Shown: piece by piece, positions 8,682-17,500 of the stretch
How the letters are laid out: each line of letters begins with the position of its first letter
How positions within the stretch are numbered: position 1 is the stretch's first letter
Assembly: GCF_003003255.1 (NCBI RefSeq)
Contig: NZ_PVTD01000001.1
Span: 62,001-126,000, forward strand
Direction: 5' to 3'
Source of the DNA: Aliiruegeria haliotis
GTDB taxonomy: Bacteria > Pseudomonadota > Alphaproteobacteria > Rhodobacterales > Rhodobacteraceae
Length of the DNA: 64,000 nucleotides
Program-made: the position numbers and the translations under genes
The notes under the pieces: generated by a model
The model's input: the letters and a program-made list of their open reading frames with translations, nothing else
Databases searched by the model: none
Told to the model about the DNA's origin: nothing

Positions 8682-9086
8682 CTACTGAATTGACAGGTCG
8701 ACGTTGTAGCCGACCGTCTTGTCGGTGTCGCGGTCGTTGCCCATCAGGTAGACGCGGACGGTATAAGTGCCGTCCTCCGGAAGTTCGATGGTGGTGCTGG
8801 TGCCGTCCATCGAGCCATTGTAGATCGCCTCTCCTTCGCTGCCGGGGGGAAGGATGTTGAAATAGGCAGTGCCGTTTCCGTTGGTCGCATCGACGTTCAA
8901 TTCCACGAACATCTTCTGACCGGCTTGAGCGCCGAGCGTGTAGTCGAAGTACTCGTTTCCTTTGATCGTCCCGTTTACCGTGGTGCCGTAATTGCCTTTC
9001 TGGAACTGCACTTCGGCAACCATCTGGGCCGACACGGGGGCGGCAAGAAACATGCAGGTCAGGGCGAGGGCGAGACGGTGGGGCAT
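8682..9086 (-). CDS. Small secreted protein, possibly a g-type lysozyme inhibitor (PliG-like)
   Basis: A 134-residue protein with a signal peptide (MPHRLALALTCMFLAAPVSA, cleavage before QM). The mature domain is a beta-sandwich type: a segment resembling TIKGNEYFDYTLGAQAGQ, then FNILPPGSEGEAIYNGS, and PEDGTYTVRVYLMGNDRD. This pattern recalls the PliG periplasmic inhibitors of g-type lysozyme and similar bacterial pre-peptidase-like domains. The role is inferred from pattern memory only. It lies between pyc and the tRNA-Gly pair, same strand as pyc but after the pyc terminator. Confidence 0.6.
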   Translation of the reverse strand: MPHRLALALTCMFLAAPVSAQMVAEVQFQKGNYGTTVNGTIKGNEYFDYTLGAQAGQKMFVELNVDATNGNGTAYFNILPPGSEGEAIYNGSMDGTSTTIELPEDGTYTVRVYLMGNDRDTDKTVGYNVDLSIQ

Positions 9087-9159
9087 CGGTCTGTCCTTGA
9101 GATCAAGTTACGGGATCGCAGATCGGAACGGTAAGTCCGCGGCTGTGAAAGTCAAAGCA

Positions 9160-9194
9160 AAACGCCCCGCGAAGGGTGGCGTCGCGGGGCGTTT
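9160..9194 (-). terminator. Rho-independent terminator of pyc
   Basis: 13-bp stem AAACGCCCCGCGA (9160-9172) / TCGCGGGGCGTTT (9182-9194), followed on the minus strand by TTTTGCTTT. It lies 33 bases after the pyc stop codon. Confidence 0.85.
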
Positions 9195-9227
9195 CAGGGA
9201 ATGGTCGGGTTTGCTCGGCAGCCGGAC

Positions 9228-12200
9228 CTATTCCAGCTCGATCAACAGATCCTTGGCGTCGATCTGCTCGCCGGGATGAACGTGCACAGCCTTGACCACG
9301 GCGTCACGCTCGGCATGAAGGCCGGTCTCCATCTTCATCGCCTCGATGGTGACCAGCAGGTCGCCGGTGGAGACCTTCTGCCCGGCAGTGACCCCGACGG
9401 AGGCAATGGAGCCCGGCATCGGGGCGCCGATATGGCCGGCATCCGTGGGGTCGGCCTTCTGCTTTACGGCCACGGCGCTCTTCATCTTGCGGTCCGGAAC
9501 ACGGATGGTGCGCGGCTCGCCATTGAGTTCGAAGAAGACCTTGACGATGCCTTCCTCGTTCGTGTCCGAGACCGCTTGCATGCGGATTTCCAGCGTCTTG
9601 CCCGGCTCGATCGACGGGGTGATCTGCTCCGACGGCTGCATGCCATAGAAATAGGCATGTGTGGGCAGGGTGCGGACCGGGCCGTACTCCTCGTGCCGGG
9701 TGTGGTAGTCCGCGAACACCTTGGGGTACATGAGGTATCCGTTCATGTCCTCGTCGTCCGGCGCATAGTCGAACTTCGTCTTCATCTCCGCCCGAACCGC
9801 GTTGAAATCGACCGGGGGCAGGTGCTTTCCGGGGCGTTCGACAGACGGGGTTTCCCCCTTCAGGATCTTCTCCTGCAATGCAGCCGGCCAGCCACCCGGC
9901 GGCTGACCAAGGCTGCCGCGCATCATCTCGATAACCGAATCCGGGAAAGACACGTCGCGGTCGGGGTCCTCGACATCGGCGCGGGTCAGCCCCTGTGAGA
10001 CCATCATCAGCGCCATGTCGCCCACGACCTTCGACGAGGGCGTCACCTTCACGATGTCGCCGAACATCTTGTTCACCTCGGCATACATGTGGGCGACTTC
10101 GTGCCAGCGTTCTTCCAGCCCCATGGAGCGGGCCTGGGCCTTGAGGTTGGTGAACTGCCCGCCGGGCATTTCGTGCAGGTAGACCTCGGAGGCCGGCGCC
10201 TGCATGCCGCTTTCGAAGGCGATGTAGTGGCCGCGCACGGCCTCGAAGTAATTGGAAATCCGGCGGATTTCTTCGATGTCCAGACCGGTGTCGCGCTCGG
10301 TGTGGGCCAGTGCCTCGACCACGGTGCCAAGGGTCGCTTGCGACGTGTTCCCGGAGAAGGAATCCATTGCGCAATCGACCGCGTCCACCCCGCTCTCGGA
10401 GGCGGCGAGGATCGTCGCGCAGGCGATGCCGGCCGTGTCGTGGGTGTGGAAGTGGATCGGCAGGCCGACCTCCTCCTTCAGGGCCTTGATCAACACACGG
10501 GCGGCGGCGGGCTTGAGCAGCCCGGCCATGTCCTTCAGTCCAAGGATATGGGCGCCGGCGGCTTTCAACTCCCGGGCGGTGGCGACATAGTACTTCAGGT
10601 CATATTTCGCGCGCTCGGGGTTCAGGATGTCGCCGGTGTAGCAGACGGTGCCTTCGCAGACCTTGTCGTTTTCGACCACGGCGTCCATGGCGACGCGCAT
10701 GTTTTCCACCCAGTTGAGGCTGTCGAAGACGCGGAACACGTCGATGCCTGTCTCGGATGCCTGCTTGACGAAGGCCTTGACCACATTGTCGGGGTAGTTG
10801 GTGTAGCCGACCCCGTTCGCGCCGCGCAGGAGCATCTGGGTCATCAGGTTCGGCATCGCGGCGCGCAACTGGCGGAGGCGTTGCCAAGGGCATTCCTGCA
10901 GGAAGCGATAGGCCACGTCAAAGGTCGCGCCGCCCCAGCATTCCACCGAGAACAACTGCGGAAGGTTCGCGGCATAGGCGGGCGCGACATTGATCATGTC
11001 GATCGACCGCATTCGGGTGGCCAGCAGCGACTGGTGACCGTCCCGCATGGTGGTGTCTGTGATCAGCAAGTGCTTCTGCTCCGCCATCCAGTCGGCGACT
11101 GCCTGCGGCCCGAACTCTTCGAGGATATTGCGGGTGCCGGGGGTGGGCGCGTCGGTCAGGAGCCGCGGGATTTTCGGCTCGCGGATGTCCGCAGGCGGTT
11201 TCGGGCGCCCGGCGACATCCGGGTGGCCGTTCACCGTGACGTCCGCGATGTAGTGCAACAGCTTTGTCGCCCGGTCCTTGCGGCGTGGGAAGTGGAACAG
11301 TTCCGGTGTCTCGTCGATGAACTTGGTGTGGTACTCGTTGTTGAGGAACATCGGATGCTTGAGCAGGTTGTCGACGAACTGGATGTTCGTCGCAACGCCG
11401 CGCACGCGGAACTCCCGCAGGGCGCGGGACATGCGTTCGATCGTGTCCTCGGGGGTCGGAGCCCAGACCGTCAGCTTCTCCAACAGCGAATCGTAGTAGC
11501 GGGTGATGACCGCACCGGAATAGGCCGTGCCGCCGTCAAGGCGGACCCCCATGCCCGTCGCCCCCCGGTATCCGGTGATGCGGCCATAGTCGGGAATGAA
11601 GTTGTTGCGCGGATCCTCGGTGGTGATCCGGCATTGCATCGCGTGGCCGTCAAGCTTCACGTCGTACTGGGAGGCGGTGCCGGTGGCCTCCATCAGGCTT
11701 TTGCCCTCGGTGATGAGGATCTGCGCGCGGACGATGTCGATGCCGGTGACCTCCTCGGTCACAGTGTGCTCGACCTGCACGCGGGGGTTCACCTCGATGA
11801 AGTAGAATTCGCCGGACTCCATGTCCATCAGGAACTCCACGGTGCCGGCGCACTGGTAGTTCACGTGCTCGCAGATGCGCTTGCCGAGGTTGCAGAGCTT
11901 TTCACGTTGGGCGGAGGAGAGGTAAGGCGCGGGCGCGCGCTCCACGACTTTCTGGTTGCGCCGCTGGACGGAGCAGTCACGCTCCCACAGGTGGTAGATC
12001 TTGCCATGGTGATCCCCGAGGATCTGCACTTCGACATGGCGCGCTCGGGTGATCATCCTTTCAAGGAACCCTTCGCCATTGCCAAAGGCAGCCTCGGCTT
12101 CCCGGCGCCCTTCAAGGACTTTCTCCACCAGCTCGTCCTCGGACTGGATCGGCCGCATGCCGCGCCCGCCGCCGCCCCAGGAGGCCTTGAGCATGAGTGG

Positions 12201-12668
12201 GTAGCCGATCTCTGCCGCTTGCGCCTTCACCTCGTCCATGTCGTCGCCCAGAACGCCAGTGGCGGGGATGACCGGGACGCCGGCCTCGATCGCGACCTGC
12301 CGGGCGCTGGCCTTGTCGCCCAGAAGGCGCATGGTCGCCGCCTTGGGGCCGATGAAGGCGATTCCGTTGGCGGCGCAGGCATCCACGAACTCCGGGTTCT
12401 CGGAAAGCAGGCCGTAGCCGGGGTGAATGGCATCGGCACCACACTCCTTGGCCACGCGAATGATCTCGTCGATCGAGAGATAGGCTGCGACGGGCCCCAT
12501 GCCTTCGCCAATCCGATAGGCCTCGTCAGCCTTGAACCGGTGCAGCGAGAGTTTATCCTCTTCGGCGTAGACGGCGACGGTCTGCTTTCGCATCTCGGCG
12601 GCTGCGCGCATCACGCGGATGGCAATCTCACCTCTGTTTGCGACGAGGATCTTCTTGAAACTGGGCAT
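9228..12668 (-). CDS. pyc: Pyruvate carboxylase
   Basis: A 1146-residue single-chain pyruvate carboxylase, the normal length for the alpha4 enzyme. It converts pyruvate, bicarbonate and ATP to oxaloacetate. Domain order: N-terminal biotin carboxylase (IAIRVMRAA near residue 15, ATP-grasp loop SWGGGGRGMRPI near 165, FIEVNPRVQVEHTVTE near 295), central carboxyltransferase (TTMRDGHQSLLATRMR near 540, metal-binding HFHTHDTAG), and a C-terminal biotin carrier domain with the biotinylated lysine in IEAMKMETG. The gene stands alone with its own terminator and is divergent from the helicase gene across 225 bases. It supplies oxaloacetate for the TCA cycle. Confidence 0.98.
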   Translation of the reverse strand: MPSFKKILVANRGEIAIRVMRAAAEMRKQTVAVYAEEDKLSLHRFKADEAYRIGEGMGPVAAYLSIDEIIRVAKECGADAIHPGYGLLSENPEFVDACAANGIAFIGPKAATMRLLGDKASARQVAIEAGVPVIPATGVLGDDMDEVKAQAAEIGYPLMLKASWGGGGRGMRPIQSEDELVEKVLEGRREAEAAFGNGEGFLERMITRARHVEVQILGDHHGKIYHLWERDCSVQRRNQKVVERAPAPYLSSAQREKLCNLGKRICEHVNYQCAGTVEFLMDMESGEFYFIEVNPRVQVEHTVTEEVTGIDIVRAQILITEGKSLMEATGTASQYDVKLDGHAMQCRITTEDPRNNFIPDYGRITGYRGATGMGVRLDGGTAYSGAVITRYYDSLLEKLTVWAPTPEDTIERMSRALREFRVRGVATNIQFVDNLLKHPMFLNNEYHTKFIDETPELFHFPRRKDRATKLLHYIADVTVNGHPDVAGRPKPPADIREPKIPRLLTDAPTPGTRNILEEFGPQAVADWMAEQKHLLITDTTMRDGHQSLLATRMRSIDMINVAPAYAANLPQLFSVECWGGATFDVAYRFLQECPWQRLRQLRAAMPNLMTQMLLRGANGVGYTNYPDNVVKAFVKQASETGIDVFRVFDSLNWVENMRVAMDAVVENDKVCEGTVCYTGDILNPERAKYDLKYYVATARELKAAGAHILGLKDMAGLLKPAAARVLIKALKEEVGLPIHFHTHDTAGIACATILAASESGVDAVDCAMDSFSGNTSQATLGTVVEALAHTERDTGLDIEEIRRISNYFEAVRGHYIAFESGMQAPASEVYLHEMPGGQFTNLKAQARSMGLEERWHEVAHMYAEVNKMFGDIVKVTPSSKVVGDMALMMVSQGLTRADVEDPDRDVSFPDSVIEMMRGSLGQPPGGWPAALQEKILKGETPSVERPGKHLPPVDFNAVRAEMKTKFDYAPDDEDMNGYLMYPKVFADYHTRHEEYGPVRTLPTHAYFYGMQPSEQITPSIEPGKTLEIRMQAVSDTNEEGIVKVFFELNGEPRTIRVPDRKMKSAVAVKQKADPTDAGHIGAPMPGSIASVGVTAGQKVSTGDLLVTIEAMKMETGLHAERDAVVKAVHVHPGEQIDAKDLLIELE

Positions 12669-12893
12669 AGGGGCTCCTTTCGCACTCGCAGCATTGGTGT
12701 AAGGCGGTTCGGGATCCTATGGCAACATCGTAGAATCCGGTACGCCGCGGCAAATTTGTCGATATTACGTATTCGGAGGGAAGAAAGTGGGTTTGTTGGC
12801 GATGATCGGATGCAAGGTCGAGGCGTGGGATTGCATGGAACACATGGCGAACAGAGTATTTTCCTTCTGGCGGGGGCAAGGTAGAGTGCGCTC

Positions 12894-15329
12894 ATGAGCA
12901 GTTTCGATGACAGCGAGGCCTTCGAGGCCGCCGTGCCCCTGTCGCAGCGCGCCATGTCGGCGCGTTCGGCCCCGTATCTTGATGAGTTGAACCCAGCGCA
13001 GCGGGAGGCGGTCGAGGCCCTGGACGGGCCGGTCCTGATGCTGGCGGGCGCCGGCACGGGAAAGACCAAGGCGCTGACCACGCGGATCGCGCACCTGCTG
13101 CACTCCGGCAAGGCGCGCCCGAACGAGATCCTCGCAGTGACCTTCACCAACAAGGCCGCGAAGGAGATGAAGGAGCGGGTCGCCCGGCTGCTTGGTCAGC
13201 CGGTCGAAGGCATGCCCTGGCTCGGCACCTTTCATGCCATCTGCGTGAAACTGCTGCGTAGGCATGCGGAACTGGTGGGGTTGAAGTCGAACTTCACCAT
13301 CCTCGATACCGACGACCAGCTCCGCCTGCTCAAGCAGTTGATCGTCGCCGCCGGGATTGACGAGAAACGTTGGCCGCCGCGCGCGTTGTCTTCGATCATC
13401 GACAACTGGAAGAACCGCGCCTGGACACCCGAAACCCTACCGGCGGCCGAAACCGGTGCTTTCGACCATCACGCACCGGCGCTCTACGCAGCTTACCAAC
13501 AGCGTCTGCGGACGCTCAACGCCGTCGATTTCGGTGATCTTTTGCTGCATGTCGTGACGATCTTCCAGAAGCATGACGATGTACTGGAGCAGTACCAGCG
13601 CTGGTTCCGCTATATCCTCGTCGACGAATATCAAGACACCAACGTGGCGCAGTACCTGTGGCTGCGGCTGTTGGCGGGCGGGCACAAGAACATCTGCTGC
13701 GTGGGCGACGACGACCAGTCCATCTATGGCTGGCGCGGGGCCGAGGTCGGCAATATCCTGCGGTTCGAAAAGGATTTTCCCGGCGCGACCGTCGTGCGGC
13801 TGGAGCAGAACTACCGCTCCACCGCACATATCCTTGCCGCCGCTTCCGGCGTGATCGAGGCCAACCAGGGGCGGCTGGGCAAGACGCTCTGGACCGCAGC
13901 CGATGGCGGCGAAAAGGTCCGTCTCATCGGGCATTGGGACGGCGAGGAAGAAGCCCGCTGGATTGGTGACGAGCTGGAAGCGATGGGGCAGGGAACCCGT
14001 GGCCAACGGCCCATCGGGCTCGACGAATGCGCAATCCTTGTCCGCGCCAGCCACCAGATGCGGGCCTTCGAAGATCGGTTCCTGACAATCGGTCTGCCCT
14101 ACAAGGTGATCGGCGGCCCGCGCTTCTACGAGCGCATGGAAATCCGCGATGCCATGGCCTATTTCCGGCTGGCGGTGAGCACCGACGATGATCTCGCGTT
14201 CGAGCGGATCGTCAACACGCCGAAGCGTGGGCTGGGTGACAAGGCACAACAGAAGATTCAGGTGGCCGCCCGTGCCAATGGCGTGTCCCTTGTCGAGGGC
14301 GCGCGTATCCTGCTGGCGGCGAAGGAGATTTCGGGGAAGGGCGCAAAGTCCCTTGCGGAGCTTCTGGACGGGATCGAGCGATGGCACACCGCCGTTCTTG
14401 GTGCCGCACAGCCGGTGACCGACGATGACGCCGTGATCGAGGAGGGCCTGTTCATCGCGCCCCGGATGCCGGGCGGCAAGCCGATTTCCCATATCGAACT
14501 GGCCGAGATCATCCTGGAGGAATCCGGCTACACGGCGCATTGGCAGAACGACAAGACGCCTGAGGCCCCGGGACGGTTGGAGAACCTGAAGGAACTGGTC
14601 AAAGCACTGGAAAGCTTCGAAAACCTGCAAGGTTTCCTGGAGCATGTCGCGCTGATCATGGACAATGAATCCGACGATGCCGAGGCGCGGGTCACCCTGA
14701 TGACGCTGCATGCGGCCAAGGGGCTGGAATTTCCCGCCGTGTTCCTGCCCGGGTGGGAGGATGGTCTTTTCCCCAGTCAGCGCGCGATGGACGAAAGCGG
14801 GCTGAAGGGCCTCGAGGAGGAGCGGCGCCTGGCCTATGTGGGCATTACCCGCGCCGAGGAAGTCTGCACGATCTCCTTCGCGGCGAATCGTCGGATCTAT
14901 GGCCAGTGGCAATCCGCGCTGCCCTCGCGTTTCATCGACGAACTGCCGGAAGCCCACGTTGATGTTTTGACCCCGCCGGGGCTCTACGGCGGTGGTTTCG
15001 GGGCGGCGGCGCAGCCCGTGCGCTCCGATCTTCAGGAGAAGGCCTCGCGCGCCGATGTCTACAACTCGCCCGGCTGGAAGCGAATGCAGGCGCGCGGACA
15101 GGCTCGGGGCATGTCACAACCGCGCGAGACCCGGAATGTCGTGATCGACCTCGATGCGGTGTCGTCCTTCGGGCTGGGCGACCGGGTTTTTCACAAGAAA
15201 TTCGGCTACGGCGCCGTCACGGCGATCGAGGGGGACAAGCTCGAAATCGCCTTTGAACGCGCCGGAGTGAAGAAAGTTGTCGCGAAGTTCATCGTGCCGG
15301 CGGCCAATGCGGACGATGTCCCCTTTTGA
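12894..15329 (+). CDS. UvrD/PcrA-family superfamily 1 DNA helicase
   Basis: An 811-residue 3'-5' helicase. Visible motifs: LNPAQREAVEA (Q motif, near residue 33), LAGAGTGKTKALTTRI (Walker A), FTNKAAKEM (Ia), GTFHAIC, ILVDEYQDTN (Walker B), VGDDDQSIYGWRGA (III), QNYRS (IV), VTLMTLHAAKGLEF (V) and RRLAYVGITRAEE (VI). The last 50 residues (FHKKFGYGAVTAIEGDKLE) match the tudor-like tail of PcrA/UvrD that contacts RNA polymerase in other species. Likely roles are excision repair and clearing of proteins or R-loops. It is not clear whether this is the UvrD or a second paralogue. Confidence 0.95.
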   Translation: MSSFDDSEAFEAAVPLSQRAMSARSAPYLDELNPAQREAVEALDGPVLMLAGAGTGKTKALTTRIAHLLHSGKARPNEILAVTFTNKAAKEMKERVARLLGQPVEGMPWLGTFHAICVKLLRRHAELVGLKSNFTILDTDDQLRLLKQLIVAAGIDEKRWPPRALSSIIDNWKNRAWTPETLPAAETGAFDHHAPALYAAYQQRLRTLNAVDFGDLLLHVVTIFQKHDDVLEQYQRWFRYILVDEYQDTNVAQYLWLRLLAGGHKNICCVGDDDQSIYGWRGAEVGNILRFEKDFPGATVVRLEQNYRSTAHILAAASGVIEANQGRLGKTLWTAADGGEKVRLIGHWDGEEEARWIGDELEAMGQGTRGQRPIGLDECAILVRASHQMRAFEDRFLTIGLPYKVIGGPRFYERMEIRDAMAYFRLAVSTDDDLAFERIVNTPKRGLGDKAQQKIQVAARANGVSLVEGARILLAAKEISGKGAKSLAELLDGIERWHTAVLGAAQPVTDDDAVIEEGLFIAPRMPGGKPISHIELAEIILEESGYTAHWQNDKTPEAPGRLENLKELVKALESFENLQGFLEHVALIMDNESDDAEARVTLMTLHAAKGLEFPAVFLPGWEDGLFPSQRAMDESGLKGLEEERRLAYVGITRAEEVCTISFAANRRIYGQWQSALPSRFIDELPEAHVDVLTPPGLYGGGFGAAAQPVRSDLQEKASRADVYNSPGWKRMQARGQARGMSQPRETRNVVIDLDAVSSFGLGDRVFHKKFGYGAVTAIEGDKLEIAFERAGVKKVVAKFIVPAANADDVPF

Positions 15330-15401
15330 CCTGCGACAATTTGTGTGTAACTAGGAGTTCCAATTGACGAACCTATGTCGCCCGAGTCGCGGAGAAGGTG
15401 A

Positions 15402-15815
15402 ATGAAAGTACTGGTGGTCGAGGATGACCCGAACCTTGGCTCCCTATGGGAGCGGGTCCTGCTGGAAGCCGGGCACGAGGTTCTTCAGACCGCGTCGGAA
15501 ACCGGCGCCGCCAGGCTTCTGGAAACCAGACCCTTCGATCTCGTCGTGCTGGACATGTGCATAAACGGCCGGGATGCGCGCGGTATTTCGCTGCTCGCGA
15601 CCTATCGCAACCCGACCTGCAAGGTGGTCATTGTGAGCGGTTCGTCGAATTTCTCCCGCAAGGCGCTGTTTGCGATGTCGCCGGCGGTTTCCGCAGCGCT
15701 CCGAAAACCTGTCGATATCGAGGATCTGCTCGAGGTTTGCCACCTGGTGTCCGGCACCGACAGGCGCCTTCCGATCCAGACGGTGGATGGTGGCGGCATC
15801 GAGTTCCGCACCTGA
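15402..15815 (+). CDS. Stand-alone response regulator receiver protein
   Basis: A 137-residue single receiver (REC) domain with no output domain. The acidic pair is in VLVVEDDPNLG (D9, D10), the phosphoacceptor aspartate in DLVVLDMCINGRD (near residue 51), and the switch lysine in RKPVDIEDLLE. The usual Thr/Ser position is served by VIVSGSSNFS. CheY-like single-domain regulators act by protein-protein contact in phosphorelays. No histidine kinase is nearby. GGAGAAGGTGA precedes ATG 15402. It converges on the DUF1127/hairpin RNA cluster, which could share stress control with it, but nothing in the sequence proves this. Confidence 0.88.
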   Translation: MKVLVVEDDPNLGSLWERVLLEAGHEVLQTASETGAARLLETRPFDLVVLDMCINGRDARGISLLATYRNPTCKVVIVSGSSNFSRKALFAMSPAVSAALRKPVDIEDLLEVCHLVSGTDRRLPIQTVDGGGIEFRT

Positions 15816-15875
15816 GCGACCGGCGGGCGGACGACCTGAAGGGCAAATCTGCGTTATCAATACCCGAAAATGGAA

Positions 15876-15943
15876 ACGGCGGCCCCAGGGAGGAGGGGAC
15901 CGCCGTTTGATCGGTCAGCCGAACCCGGGAGGGGAGGTCCGGC
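15876..15943 (-). ncRNA. Double-hairpin CCUCCUCCC-type (cuckoo RNA-like) unit A
   Basis: Lies 24 bases after the stop of the first DUF1127 gene, same strand. Hairpin 1 (15943-15918): 8-bp stem with loop TCCCCTCCCG. Hairpin 2 (15906-15876): ACGGCGG plus CCCC stem with one bulged base and loop TCCTCCCT, giving CCTCCTCCC overall. A weak T-rich tail (TTTCCATTTT) follows. The two-hairpin layout with pyrimidine loops matches the cuckoo/CcsR sRNA family of Rhodobacterales and Rhizobiales. Confidence 0.75.
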
Positions 15944-15966
15944 CGCCGTATTCCGTTGGATTGCCG

Positions 15967-16185
15967 TCAGGCGAGACCGGCGGCCTGCTTGGCCACGTCC
16001 TTGATGACCAGACGGCTCAGGCCGATATCGGCCAGCTCGGCCTCGGTCATGCAGCGCAGTTCCTCAAGGGTTTTGCGATAGGCGCGGTATTGCGCAACGC
16101 GGGCGCTGTAGCCTTTGACCATGTCCGTAAACCAGCCAGTACGCAGGCCGGCTTCGGCGCGGGGGGCTTCGGAAACATATGTCAT
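15967..16185 (-). CDS. DUF1127 small protein, paralogue 1
   Basis: A 72-residue DUF1127 (YjiS-like) protein. The C-terminal half carries the family core: YRAYRKTLEELRCMTEAELAD then IGLSRLVIKDVAKQA. The start at 16185 (MTYVSEAPRAE) is chosen over an upstream ATG at 16218 because AAGGA lies 9 bases before it and the length then matches the paralogues. In Rhodobacter sphaeroides the DUF1127 protein CcaF1 binds RNA and affects sRNA maturation. A similar role is inferred here. It is followed directly by hairpin unit A and preceded by the shared upstream elements. Confidence 0.88.
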   Translation of the reverse strand: MTYVSEAPRAEAGLRTGWFTDMVKGYSARVAQYRAYRKTLEELRCMTEAELADIGLSRLVIKDVAKQAAGLA

Positions 16186-16255
16186 CGTGCGATGTCCTTG
16201 GTTGAGTACCCGGACCACCGTCCGGGCTTCGGGTCGAGGCGCTGACCGGGAGGGG

Positions 16256-16336
16256 TGTTAGCGCTCTCTTCGGTAAGGAATGTATGCCAATTCCCCGCGA
16301 TGAGTACCGCCAAAGGTTTCATTTCCGGTATGCAGT
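16256..16336 (-). promoter_or_regulatory. Shared upstream elements of DUF1127 paralogue 1
   Basis: On the plus strand TGTTAGCGCT (16256-16265) lies 71 bases upstream of the gene start, and a TATGCA core (16329-16334, in CCGGTATGCAG) lies 73 bases further out. The same pair at 71-73 bases recurs upstream of all four DUF1127 genes. Sigma-factor type and regulator are not known. Confidence 0.6.
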
Positions 16337-16387
16337 TTCTGCACGGAGTTATGCTGTTATCGCTATTTTCGGTCCTGCGCGGAGGTC

Positions 16388-16459
16388 AAAAAAAACGACG
16401 GCACCCGGGAGGAAGGTGCCGTCGCTTGTTCAGAAAACCCAGGGAGGAGGGGCTTTCTG
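16388..16459 (-). ncRNA. Double-hairpin CCUCCUCCC-type (cuckoo RNA-like) unit B with terminator
   Basis: Starts 16 bases after the stop of DUF1127 paralogue 2. Hairpin 1 (16459-16431): 10-bp stem CAGAAAGCCC/GGGTTTTCTG with loop CTCCTCCCT. Hairpin 2 (16424-16396): perfect 10-bp stem CGACGGCACC/GGTGCCGTCG with loop TTCCTCCCG, followed by T8, so it doubles as a Rho-independent terminator. The G-U pair in hairpin 1 exists only in the minus-strand RNA; on the plus strand it would be an A-C mismatch. Confidence 0.85.
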
Positions 16460-16474
16460 GTTCTGTCGAAGTCT

Positions 16475-16681
16475 TTAGGCGCCGTAGGCGGCGTCGCGCG
16501 CCAGGCTGCGGATCATGGAGCGGCTCACGCCGAGGTCGGCGAGGGCGCGGTCCGAAAGCTGGCTCAGTTCGGTGACCGTCGTCCGGTACACCTTGTACTG
16601 TTCATACTTCAGTTTCAGCGTTTCGAGCGGGGCTTTCGTCCAGTTGATCGAGCCGGCGGCGGTGTTCAGTGTGGTATCCAT
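16475..16681 (-). CDS. DUF1127 small protein, paralogue 2
   Basis: A 68-residue DUF1127 protein (MDTTLNTAAGS at the start). Core: YEQYKVYRTTVTELSQLSDR, ALADLGVSRSMIRSLARDAA. An upstream ATG at 16690 overlaps the AAGGA ribosome site, so the start 8 bases after AAGGA (16681) is preferred. It is followed after 15 bases by hairpin unit B and its terminator, and preceded by the shared upstream elements at 16734 and 16806. RNA-binding activity is inferred from the Rhodobacter CcaF1 paralogue. Confidence 0.9.
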   Translation of the reverse strand: MDTTLNTAAGSINWTKAPLETLKLKYEQYKVYRTTVTELSQLSDRALADLGVSRSMIRSLARDAAYGA

Positions 16682-16733
16682 GGTTTGCATCCTTGAGTCT
16701 GTTCGGCTTTCGCCGGAATGTCCGAGGCGCTTC

Positions 16734-16816
16734 GGTTAGCGCTATCTTTGAACTTAAGATAAGATCCCAACGGTCTATGACTACTGTTGAAATCGGCAAT
16801 GCTGCTATGCAGCATT
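16734..16816 (-). promoter_or_regulatory. Shared upstream elements of DUF1127 paralogue 2
   Basis: GGTTAGCGCT (16734-16743) lies about 53 bases upstream of the gene. AATGCTGCTATGCAGCATT (16798-16816) is a perfect 8+8 palindrome around TAT and contains the TATGCA core at 16806, 72 bases from the first element. A CTTATCTT hexamer-like box lies between them on the minus strand, resembling RpoH -10 sites, without a clear -35. Confidence 0.6.
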
Positions 16817-16874
16817 TGCAGTGTGCGTCGTGCCGATGATCGGCGGGTGTGCGATGCCACTGCGCGTTGGCGAA

Positions 16875-16945
16875 AGAAAAGGCGGCGACACCGGGAGGAG
16901 GTGTCGCCGCCTTGTGTCAGAGAGGCAGGGAGGGGACGCCCTCTG
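16875..16945 (-). ncRNA. Double-hairpin CCUCCUCCC-type (cuckoo RNA-like) unit C with terminator
   Basis: Begins 14 bases after the stop of DUF1127 paralogue 3. Hairpin 1 (16945-16918): CAGAG plus GGC stem with a bulge and loop GTCCCCTCCCT. Hairpin 2 (16911-16881): perfect 12-bp stem GGCGGCGACACC/GGTGTCGCCGCC with loop TCCTCCC, then TTTTCTTT, a terminator. Confidence 0.85.
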
Positions 16946-16958
16946 AATTCGAGTGACC

Positions 16959-17177
16959 TCAGGCGTTGCGCGCGGCCTCGCGGGCGATCTCGTGGAACAT
17001 CGCACGGCTCAGGCCCAGGTCGTTCAGGTCGCGCTCGCTGAGGGCATCCAGCTCTCGCAGAGTTGCGCTGTAGGCTCGGCGCTGCCGGACATGAGCCCGC
17101 AGTGTCTCGGTCAGGTTGCTGAACCAGCCACCGTATGCGGCAGCGTCAGTGCGGGGGGCTTGTGTTGCGATTTCCAT
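16959..17177 (-). CDS. DUF1127 small protein, paralogue 3
   Basis: A 72-residue DUF1127 protein. Core: QRRAYSATLRELDALSERDL, NDLGLSRAMFHEIAREAARN. The start at 17177 is chosen 8 bases after AAGGA; an earlier ATG at 17186 overlaps that site. Arginine-rich, as expected for an RNA-binding member. It is followed by hairpin unit C and preceded by the shared elements (17237, 17308). Closest in layout to paralogue 2. Confidence 0.9.
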   Translation of the reverse strand: MEIATQAPRTDAAAYGGWFSNLTETLRAHVRQRRAYSATLRELDALSERDLNDLGLSRAMFHEIAREAARNA

Positions 17178-17236
17178 TTCTATCATCCTTCGTCTGCCCG
17201 GGCGGTCCCGGGGCGTATTCTGCGCCAGGCTGGTCC

Positions 17237-17313
17237 TGTTAGCGCTCCCGTTGACCCCTACATATGCAGCTTCCCTCCGCTCTCAACGCGCGACTTGGCA
17301 AGGCCGCTATGCA
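17237..17313 (-). promoter_or_regulatory. Shared upstream elements of DUF1127 paralogue 3
   Basis: TGTTAGCGCT (17237-17246) lies 60 bases from the gene start, and GCCGCTATGCA with TATGCA at 17308-17313 lies 71 bases further out. Between them on the minus strand, TTGAGA-N13-GCATATGT could be an RpoH-like promoter, but the match is loose. Confidence 0.6.
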
Positions 17314-17370
17314 ATTCCCGCACGGTGCCTTGCGTGGGCTTCTGGGGTTGGCGGGCTGGACTGTGGGCAT

Positions 17371-17449
17371 AAAAAAGGCGGTGACACCGGGAGGAGGGTG
17401 GTGTCACCGCCGAAAGACAGAAAACCCAGGGAGGAGGTCGGGCTCTCTG
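17371..17449 (-). ncRNA. Cuckoo RNA-like unit D4 (last of a four-unit array) with terminator
   Basis: Hairpin 1 (17449-17418): CAGAGAGCCC/GGGTTTTCTG with two G-U pairs and a loop containing CCTCCTCCC. Hairpin 2 (17411-17377): perfect 12-bp stem GGCGGTGACACC/GGTGTCACCGCC, loop ACCCTCCTCCC, then T6. It is the only unit of the array with a clear T-run, so it probably ends the whole transcript. Confidence 0.88.
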
Positions 17450-17500
17450 AACTGTGGTCCGTCGCGAGACGGTGGCCGGATTGCCGGCCGAAAGAGGATG

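Noticed and set aside
10089-12884. A 931-codon open frame on the plus strand antisense to pyruvate carboxylase
   Set aside because: It mirrors the pyc codons in a high-GC gene, has no recognisable domain, and pyc itself is complete and unmistakable.
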